Shown in pieces: positions 58,942 to 64,000 of a stretch of 64,000 bases of DNA; position 1 is the first letter of the stretch, and every line of letters starts with the position of its first letter. Origin of the DNA: Phytohabitans sp052068095. Its GTDB lineage: Bacteria; Actinomycetota; Actinomycetes; Mycobacteriales; Micromonosporaceae. Location: the NCBI RefSeq assembly GCF_052068095.1, contig NZ_JBQHDG010000005.1, positions 372,001 to 436,000 of the forward strand. Direction: 5' to 3'. The position numbers and the translations under genes are program-made. The notes below the pieces were generated by a model. The model had not been told where the DNA came from, ran no database searches, and was given only the letters and a program-made list of their open reading frames with translations.

Positions 58942-60279
58942 ATGAGCGACACCGGATCCCGATGGCTGCGCGGGCCGCTGCGCCCGTTTCGCTTGGGGCA
59001 GTACAGGCTGCTCGCCGGCTCCGTCACGATGTCGCTCTTCGCCGCCGGTGTCTGGCTGATCGCGCTGGTCTGGCAGGTCATCGCGCTCGGCGGCGGTCCC
59101 ACCGAGCTTTCGCTGGTCTCCGCCGCCGCGGCCGGTGGCATGGTGGCCACCACGCTGCTCGGCGGCGTGCTGGCCGACCGGGTGCCGCAGCGCCGCATCC
59201 TGCTCGCGGTCGCCGGCGCGCGCACGGTCGCGATCGCGGTGGTCGCCGCGCTCGCGGTCGGTGATCTGCTTCACCTTTGGCACCTGATCGTGGTGGCCGG
59301 CGTGATCGGCCTCGGCAACGGGTTCACCTACCCCGCTTACTCGGCGCTGCTCCCGTCGATCCTGCCGGCCGAAGACCTGATGGCGGCCAACGGCGTCGAG
59401 GGCATGCTGCGGCCGACCATCATGCAGGCCGGTGGCCCGGCCGTGGCCAGCGCGCTGATCGCGGCCTCCTCACCTGGCGCGGCGATCGTCATGGTGGCGG
59501 TGCTGGAGGCGATCGGCGTGGCGTTCCTGCTGCTCGTCCGCCCGGTGCCGCTGCGCCGCGACAGGTCCGCCGAGCCGGCCCACCCGGTCCGCGCCGCGCT
59601 CGTCGACCTCAAGGACGGCTTCGTCTACATGGCCCGCACCCCGTGGCTGCTGGCGACGCTGCTCTTCGCCTCGGCGCTGATCCTGCTGATCATGGGCCCG
59701 GTCGAGGTGCTGATCCCGTTCGTCATCAAGGACCGCGCCGGCGGTGGCCCCGGCGACCACGCGATCGTCATGGCGGCGTTCGGCATCGGCGGTGCGATCG
59801 GGTCGCTCGGCATGGCGATGTTCAAGATGCCCCGCCGCTACCTCACGGTCATGAACCTCTTCTGGGGCGCCGGCTGCCTCCCGCTGGTGCTGATCGGCCT
59901 GATCGCCAACGTCTGGGTGATCGCCGCGGCCGTCTTCGTGGTCGGCATCTGCTTCTCCGCGCCGATGGTCATCTGGGGCACGCTGTTGCAGCGCCGGGTG
60001 CCGCCGCACATGCTCGGCCGGGTCTCCAGCCTCGACTTCTTCGTCTCGTTGGTCTTCATGCCGGTGTCGATGGCGCTAGCCGGCCCGGTCAGCAGCGGCA
60101 TCGGGCTGGGCGTCACGTTCGCGGTCGCCGGCCTGCTGCCCACCGCCTTCGCCGTGGCAGCGATCGTGCTGGCCAGGATGCCGAAGGACGAGCTGGCCCA
60201 TCCGCTCGACACCGCACCGGCCGACGAGGAGAGCGCCGACGCCGAGGATCCCAGGCAGCTCGTCGGCGCCGCCGCCTAG
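58942..60279 (+). CDS. MFS transporter (12-helix exporter)
   Basis: 445-residue membrane transporter. About twelve helices; motif-A-like region LGGVLADRVPQRRILLAVAG near residue 75 and repeated ones such as VVAGVIGLGNGFTYPAYSAL and VFVVGICFSAPMVIWGTLLQ. The N-terminal RWLRGPLRPFRLGQYRLLAG and ADRV signature resemble MFS_3/TMS-type drug exporters. ATG 58942 has GGGGGCAGGAC upstream. The C-terminus carries an acidic tail (ADEESADAEDPRQLVGAAA). It converges on the aldo/keto reductase. Substrate unknown. Confidence 0.88.
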   Translation: MSDTGSRWLRGPLRPFRLGQYRLLAGSVTMSLFAAGVWLIALVWQVIALGGGPTELSLVSAAAAGGMVATTLLGGVLADRVPQRRILLAVAGARTVAIAVVAALAVGDLLHLWHLIVVAGVIGLGNGFTYPAYSALLPSILPAEDLMAANGVEGMLRPTIMQAGGPAVASALIAASSPGAAIVMVAVLEAIGVAFLLLVRPVPLRRDRSAEPAHPVRAALVDLKDGFVYMARTPWLLATLLFASALILLIMGPVEVLIPFVIKDRAGGGPGDHAIVMAAFGIGGAIGSLGMAMFKMPRRYLTVMNLFWGAGCLPLVLIGLIANVWVIAAAVFVVGICFSAPMVIWGTLLQRRVPPHMLGRVSSLDFFVSLVFMPVSMALAGPVSSGIGLGVTFAVAGLLPTAFAVAAIVLARMPKDELAHPLDTAPADEESADAEDPRQLVGAAA

Positions 60280-60300
60280 CCGGCGGCAGCGCGCACGATC

Positions 60301-60351
60301 AAGCTGGCGCACATGGGCTTCGCCACCAGCGAGGCCCACGTGCGCCAGCTT
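60301..60351. terminator. Large hairpin between convergent genes
   Basis: AAGCTGGCGCACATGGGC (60301-60318) pairs with its complement at 60334-60351 (17 of 18 positions), with a 15-nt loop. It lies between the MFS gene (ends 60279) and the aldo/keto reductase (ends 60384), acting as a likely bidirectional terminator. A T run is lacking. Confidence 0.65.
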
Positions 60352-60383
60352 CAGATCTGCTGTTGTTACCTCGGCAGCCCAAC

Positions 60384-61313
60384 TCAAGCCACCCGCCCGT
60401 GAAAGTGTCGGTCAGCGTCCAGGGTCGCCAGGTCATTTGCGGTGAGACGGAGTGCGCTGGCGGCGATGTTTTGCTCGAGGTGGTGCGGGTCGCCGGTGCC
60501 GGGGATGGCCAGCACGTGCGGGCCCTGGTACAGCGTCCACGCCAGGCGCACCTGGTGCGGGGTTACGCCGTGGGCGCTGGCGACGGCCCGCACGGCTTCG
60601 TCGTGGTCGGTGCCGGCGCCCTCCTCGCGCCGTGCGCCGGCGATCGCGAAGAACGGCACGAAGGCGATGCCGCGCTCGCCGCAGGTACGCAGGAGCGCGT
60701 CGTCCTTGCGGTTGTTGTCGAGGGCGTAGCTGTTTTGCACGCACGCCACCGGCGCGATGGCCGCAGCCTCGTCGACGTGGTCGAGGCGCACATTGGACAG
60801 TCCCAAGTGGCGGATCAGCCCGGCGTCGCGGAGCTGCGCGAGCGCGCCGAAGCGCTCCGCCACCGAGTCGCGGCCGGGTCGTTTCACGATCCGCAGGTTG
60901 ACGAGGTCGAGGTGGTCGCGGCCGAGCCGGCGCAGGTTTTCCTCGACCTGCGCGCGCAGCTCGGCCGCCGAGGTCGCGTCGGTGTATGCGCCGGTCACCG
61001 GATCGACGCCGGGCCCGACCTTCGTCGCGATGAGCAGATCCTCCGGGTACGGCGAGAGGGCTTCGCGGATCAGTTCGGTGGCGTACCGCGTCGGGCCGCT
61101 GCCCACGCGAAGTATGCCGCCGGGCGAGAAGTAGAAGGCGGCCGTGTCGATGTGGTTTACGCCAAGCTCGACCGCCCGCCGGAGCACGCTGACGGCGAGC
61201 TCGCGATCCGGGTTGGCGGTGATGCGCATCGAGCCGAAGCCCATCCGGTGGACGGTGCGGCCGGCGAGTGTCCAGGTGCCGGCCGCTGCGGCGGTGATGG
61301 GCTGGGAGGGCAT
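60384..61313 (-). CDS. Aldo/keto reductase
   Basis: 309-residue TIM-barrel NADPH-dependent reductase. Catalytic Asp and Tyr are in VNHIDTAAFYFSPGGILRVG (near 50-70), Lys in DLLIATKVG near 95 and His in LGRDHLDLVNL near 130. The C-terminal cofactor-binding segment is GPHVLAIPGTGDPHHLEQNI (near 270-290). Length and order are typical. ATG 61313 gives MPSQPITAAAAGTWTLAGR before the barrel. Substrate is not evident. It faces the MFS gene. Confidence 0.88.
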   Translation of the reverse strand: MPSQPITAAAAGTWTLAGRTVHRMGFGSMRITANPDRELAVSVLRRAVELGVNHIDTAAFYFSPGGILRVGSGPTRYATELIREALSPYPEDLLIATKVGPGVDPVTGAYTDATSAAELRAQVEENLRRLGRDHLDLVNLRIVKRPGRDSVAERFGALAQLRDAGLIRHLGLSNVRLDHVDEAAAIAPVACVQNSYALDNNRKDDALLRTCGERGIAFVPFFAIAGARREEGAGTDHDEAVRAVASAHGVTPHQVRLAWTLYQGPHVLAIPGTGDPHHLEQNIAASALRLTANDLATLDADRHFHGRVA

Positions 61314-61409
61314 CCGCCGAAGGTACCTCGCCGGCGACTGGTGTCAGGGCCGCGGCCCGGCGGCCCTGACACCGCGCTGCCTCTGGGAGTCGGCGGCGGG
61401 GTGGGTGGT

Positions 61410-61763
61410 TCAGTCGGTGCGGCGGCCGTTGCCCGGTGATGCCAACGGCCGCACCGTGCTTTCACGTCCGTGGCTGAGCAGGTAGCCCTCCACGAACCCG
61501 GCGTTGTGGTCGGTGGTGCGCTCGTCGATTTCGGACAGCCGGGTGACGAGGAAGTCGGTCAGTGCATTCAGGCGATCCTGAGTGCGATTGTGGAATTCTG
61601 CCTGTACTGCGACGACGGTGGACACCGACGCGGTCGCGAGGGTGAAGAGGTTGACGATGGTCGGGACCTCGCCGCCGGTTAGCGCTTCGACGAGGATGTT
61701 GACAGTTAGGCACTGGGTGACCGCGACGGTCGCCGCCACGACCGCCGCACGTTTCAGGGTCAT
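61410..61763 (-). CDS. Small membrane protein of unknown function
   Basis: 117-residue protein from ATG 61763, which has GGAGG at 8-base spacing upstream. Two hydrophobic segments, AAVVAATVAVTQCLTVNILV (near 5-25) and TIVNLFTLATASVSTVVAVQ (near 38-58), are followed by a charged helix (ALTDFLVTRLSEIDERTT). The frame continues upstream to 61889, but the added part has no signal character. I do not recognise it. No operon partner is evident. Confidence 0.6.
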   Translation of the reverse strand: MTLKRAAVVAATVAVTQCLTVNILVEALTGGEVPTIVNLFTLATASVSTVVAVQAEFHNRTQDRLNALTDFLVTRLSEIDERTTDHNAGFVEGYLLSHGRESTVRPLASPGNGRRTD

Positions 61764-62140
61764 AGGCAGACCCTCCTTTGTCCCGCAGGGCTGCATCCGG
61801 TCTCCTCCCCGCCGCCGTTTACAACCCCGAGCACGAAGGAGGGACGATAACCCGAGAAGAGACCCGCGCCGTGGAGCCATTGATGTCAACAGATGGTTCT
61901 TTCGTCATATGGAAAAGCGGCGTGGTTGCGCTGGTAACGCACATAGACGTTAGTCAAACAATTTCGTGGCCGCCGGGTACACATAGGACCCGCAGACGCG
62001 CGCCTCGCCCGCGGGCAGCTGTGGGCACGTCGTCAATGGAGTCGTCCTTAAGTACGGTCGGCGGACCCGACCATGGGCCGTCCCAGACGCGGCCCATGTA
62101 CCGATGAAAGTGATGCCCTGCGCTCGTCACCATCGATGCT
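61764..62140. other. 377-bp gap without an assigned gene
   Basis: A stretch around 61870-61975 is A/T-richer than the surroundings, with an ATG at 61883 opening MSTDGSFVIWKSGVVALVTH in one plus frame and a minus-strand frame opening near 62133. Neither has a convincing ribosome-binding site or domain. Promoters for the membrane protein at 61763 and the dehydrogenase at 62141 are expected here but no clear hexamer pair was seen. Confidence 0.4.
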
Positions 62141-63145
62141 ATGAAGGCGATCGTCCAGGAGCGGTACGGCTCACCCGACGACCTCGCGCTGCGCGAGGTG
62201 GACAAACCGGCACCCGCCGACGGCGAGGTGCTCGTGCGCGTGCATGCGGCGGCGGTCAACGCGCGCGACTGGCACGTCATGCGCGGCGACCCCTATCTGG
62301 CCCGCCTGGCCATGCCCAAAGTCTTCGGCTTCAACGCACCGAAGCGGCGGATCCGGGGCAGCGACGTGGCCGGCCGGGTGGAGGCGGTCGGTAAAGGCGT
62401 GACCCGCTTCCGGCCGGGCGACGAGGTGTACGGCGACGTGTGCGACATGGACGGCGCCTTCGCGGAGTACGTGTGCGTGCCGGATGGCCAGGTGGAGCAC
62501 AAGCCGGCCAACCTGACCTTCGAGCAGGCGGCGGCAGTGCCGATGGCCGGCTGCACAGCGCTGGTCGGGCTGCGCGACGTCGCCCGGGTCACGGCGGGGC
62601 AGCGGATCCTGATCAACGGCGCGTCCGGCGGCGTGGGGACGTTCGCCGTGCAGATCGCCAGGGCCTTCGGCGCGGAGGTGACCGCCGTGTGCAGCACGCG
62701 CAACGTCGAACTCGTTGAGTCGCTGGGTGCGGACCGCGTGATCGACTACACGAAGGAAGACTTCGCCCAGGACGGGCAGCGGTACCACATGGTCTTCGAC
62801 CTTGTCGCCAACCGCACGCTGGCCGACCTCCGGCGGGTGCTCACCGCCGATGGTGTGCTCCTGCTTTCCGGCGGCGGTGTGTCGCGCAACGGCCGCCCGC
62901 ACGTCACGGGACCGATGGGCCTACAGATCAAGGCGCAGGTCGCGGCCCGGTTCGCCCGCCACCGGCTGACTTCCCTGATGGGTATGGCGCCGCGCGCGGA
63001 ACACCTCGCCACGCTGCGCGAGCTCATCGAGTCGGGCAAGGTCGTGCCGGCCATCGACCGGACGTTCACGCTCGCGGAGGTGCCGGAGGCCATCCGGTAC
63101 CTGGAGGTGGAGCACGCGCGGGCGAAGGTGGTCATCACCGTCTGA
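62141..63145 (+). CDS. Zinc-independent medium-chain dehydrogenase/quinone reductase-like protein
   Basis: 334-residue MDR-superfamily enzyme. N-terminal catalytic domain: KAIVQERYGSPDDLALREVD and HAAAVNARDWHVMRGDPYLA; no Cys-His zinc ligands, so of the quinone oxidoreductase type. Rossmann motif ILINGASGGVGTFAVQIARA near residue 160, with VDLVANRTLADLRRVL downstream. Final RYLEVEHARAKVVITV is a standard end. ATG 62141 is the first residue of MKAIVQ. NADPH-dependent reduction of an enone or quinone is likely. No operon partner. Confidence 0.88.
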   Translation: MKAIVQERYGSPDDLALREVDKPAPADGEVLVRVHAAAVNARDWHVMRGDPYLARLAMPKVFGFNAPKRRIRGSDVAGRVEAVGKGVTRFRPGDEVYGDVCDMDGAFAEYVCVPDGQVEHKPANLTFEQAAAVPMAGCTALVGLRDVARVTAGQRILINGASGGVGTFAVQIARAFGAEVTAVCSTRNVELVESLGADRVIDYTKEDFAQDGQRYHMVFDLVANRTLADLRRVLTADGVLLLSGGGVSRNGRPHVTGPMGLQIKAQVAARFARHRLTSLMGMAPRAEHLATLRELIESGKVVPAIDRTFTLAEVPEAIRYLEVEHARAKVVITV

Positions 63146-63276
63146 GGCCGCCTTACGGTTTTCCCTCGCCGGCCCGTACGGAAATCAGCACCCGTACGGG
63201 CATGGCGCTGCGTCGATTCACGCGGTAGAAACAAGCGTCCCCTTATTCCACGACGTGAACGAAGTGGTCCTGGCGG

Positions 63277-63288
63277 GAGAGCGCTCTC
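63277..63288. promoter_or_regulatory. GAGAGCGCTCTC palindrome before the third beta-helix gene
   Basis: 12-bp perfect palindrome centred 38 bases before ATG 63320. Its GCGC core and length match operators of CebR/CelR-type LacI repressors that control glycoside hydrolases in actinobacteria. Repression by such a protein is inferred. Confidence 0.6.
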
Positions 63289-63319
63289 ACCCAGGGCCGC
63301 AGCGGAGAGGACGAACCGC

Positions 63320-64000
63320 ATGAAAAGGCACCTGAGACGGGCACTCACGCTCGGCCTCGTACTGGCGACGGCCACCGCGGGCACCGGGACCGCCGCCGTC
63401 GCCGCACCATCCACGTCAGCCAGTCCCGCGTCGGTCTTCGGGCCGAACGTCACGATCTTCGACCCGAGCATGCCGATCAGCCAGATCCAGGCCACGCTCG
63501 ACGCCACGCATGCCGCCCAGGTCAACGCCGAGATGGGCACCAACCGGTACACGTTCCTGTTCAAGCCGGGCACGTACGGCACGGCGGAGCAGCCGCTCCA
63601 GGTCAAGGTCGGCTACTACACGGAGATCGCGGGCCTCGGCGCCTCGCCCACCGACGTGGTGATCAACGGCAAGATCGAGGTCTACAACCGCTGCCTGGAG
63701 AACGGCGGCACGAGCAACTGCCTCGCGCTGGTCAACTTCTGGCGCACGCTCTCCAACCTCTCGCTCAACATCAACGCACTAGGGCAGGACGGCTGCCGCG
63801 CGTCGGCCAACTTCTGGGCCGTCTCCCAGGCCGTGTCCCTGCGCCGCGTGAACATCACCGGCGGCAACCTGTCGCTGATGGACTACTGCACGGCCGGCCC
63901 GCAGTACGCCAGCGGCGGCTTCATCGCCGACTCCCGCCTGCCCGCCACCACGAACGGTTCGCAGCAGCAGTGGCTGACCCGCAACAGCGAGGTCGCCGGC
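63320..64000 (+). CDS. Secreted beta-helix protein (3' end beyond window)
   Basis: 227 codons of a longer exported protein. ATG 63320 starts MKRHLRRALTLGLVLATATA with a signal peptide (cleavage near VAAPS); GGAGAGGACG lies upstream. The mature start FGPNVTIFDPSMPISQIQATL and YTFLFKPGTYGTAEQPLQVK, then GYYTEIAGLGASPTDVVING, form the first coils of a right-handed beta-helix. I know homologues in streptomycetes often annotated with discoidin or glycoside hydrolase terms, but a catalytic site is not visible here. It is the third secreted beta-helix protein in the last 18 kb, under a LacI-type operator. Confidence 0.75.
   Translation, partial: MKRHLRRALTLGLVLATATAGTGTAAVAAPSTSASPASVFGPNVTIFDPSMPISQIQATLDATHAAQVNAEMGTNRYTFLFKPGTYGTAEQPLQVKVGYYTEIAGLGASPTDVVINGKIEVYNRCLENGGTSNCLALVNFWRTLSNLSLNINALGQDGCRASANFWAVSQAVSLRRVNITGGNLSLMDYCTAGPQYASGGFIADSRLPATTNGSQQQWLTRNSEVAG

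Noticed and set aside
1..64000. tRNA, rRNA and classical IS transposase genes
   Set aside because: None recognised by eye: no transposase motifs (DDE, HUH) or cloverleaf-like sequence stood out; a tRNA scan was not possible.

Overview
The window is high-GC, actinobacterial-type DNA with dense coding, frequent GTG/TTG starts and start/stop overlaps of 1-4 bases, strong G/C preference at third codon positions, leaderless-looking promoters and many secreted enzymes. F420-dependent enzymes (an F420-dependent glucose-6-phosphate dehydrogenase and a second luciferase-like oxidoreductase), a crtI/idi carotenoid fragment and a Tad pilus locus fit a soil or plant-associated filamentous actinomycete. 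Micromonosporaceae is my best guess, but this is an inference from gene content and style; no rRNA or tRNA gene was seen.

Layout. 1-1.8 kb: the end of an isoprenoid/carotenoid operon (idi, crtI). 1.9-7.5 kb: a triple 74-bp tandem repeat leading into a disulfide oxidoreductase, a LacI regulator, a secreted ScyD-like protein, a PAP2 membrane protein and a DUF1707 protein. 7.5-17.8 kb: a complete-looking Tad (Flp-type) pilus operon of twelve genes on the minus strand, with a divergent prepilin peptidase. 17.9-21.2 kb: a subtilisin-like protease and dgt. 21.3-28.5 kb: XRE regulators with an ABC exporter, tex and an ECF sigma factor. 28.8-39.9 kb: an Nramp-related transporter, Kelch lipoprotein, adenylate kinase-like protein, zinc alcohol dehydrogenase, patatin-like membrane protein, YbaK deacylase, SMR/TetR pair, hydrolase and F420 enzymes. 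39.9-46.6 kb: PadR-ABC-FtsX operon, ClC transporter and MFS exporter. 46.7-64 kb: two very large secreted beta-helix enzymes that look like GH87 alpha-1,3-glucanases, and a third secreted beta-helix protein running off the end. Between them lie a small phosphatase, a TetR/SDR pair, a sigma factor with a membrane partner, an MFS transporter and reductases.

The most striking non-genic signal is a dispersed repeat family with four copies (about 7526-7850, 21315-21445, 28475-28590, 43426-43753). All share a core beginning TTGAGCTACCGCG. Two copies are about 325 bp long with terminal inverted repeats, like a miniature inverted-repeat element. Three of the four lie in gaps between convergent genes, and one forms the last codons of the ClC gene. 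Other structures include several clear hairpin terminators and palindromic operators next to TetR, PadR and XRE regulators and in front of the glycoside hydrolase genes.

Functionally the window combines envelope and secretion functions (pilus, LysM, lipoproteins, exporters), probable fungal or other alpha-glucan degradation (two GH87-like enzymes with many carbohydrate-binding modules), and small regulator/exporter cassettes typical of chromosome arms. Functions are read from recognisable motifs only; no database search was run.
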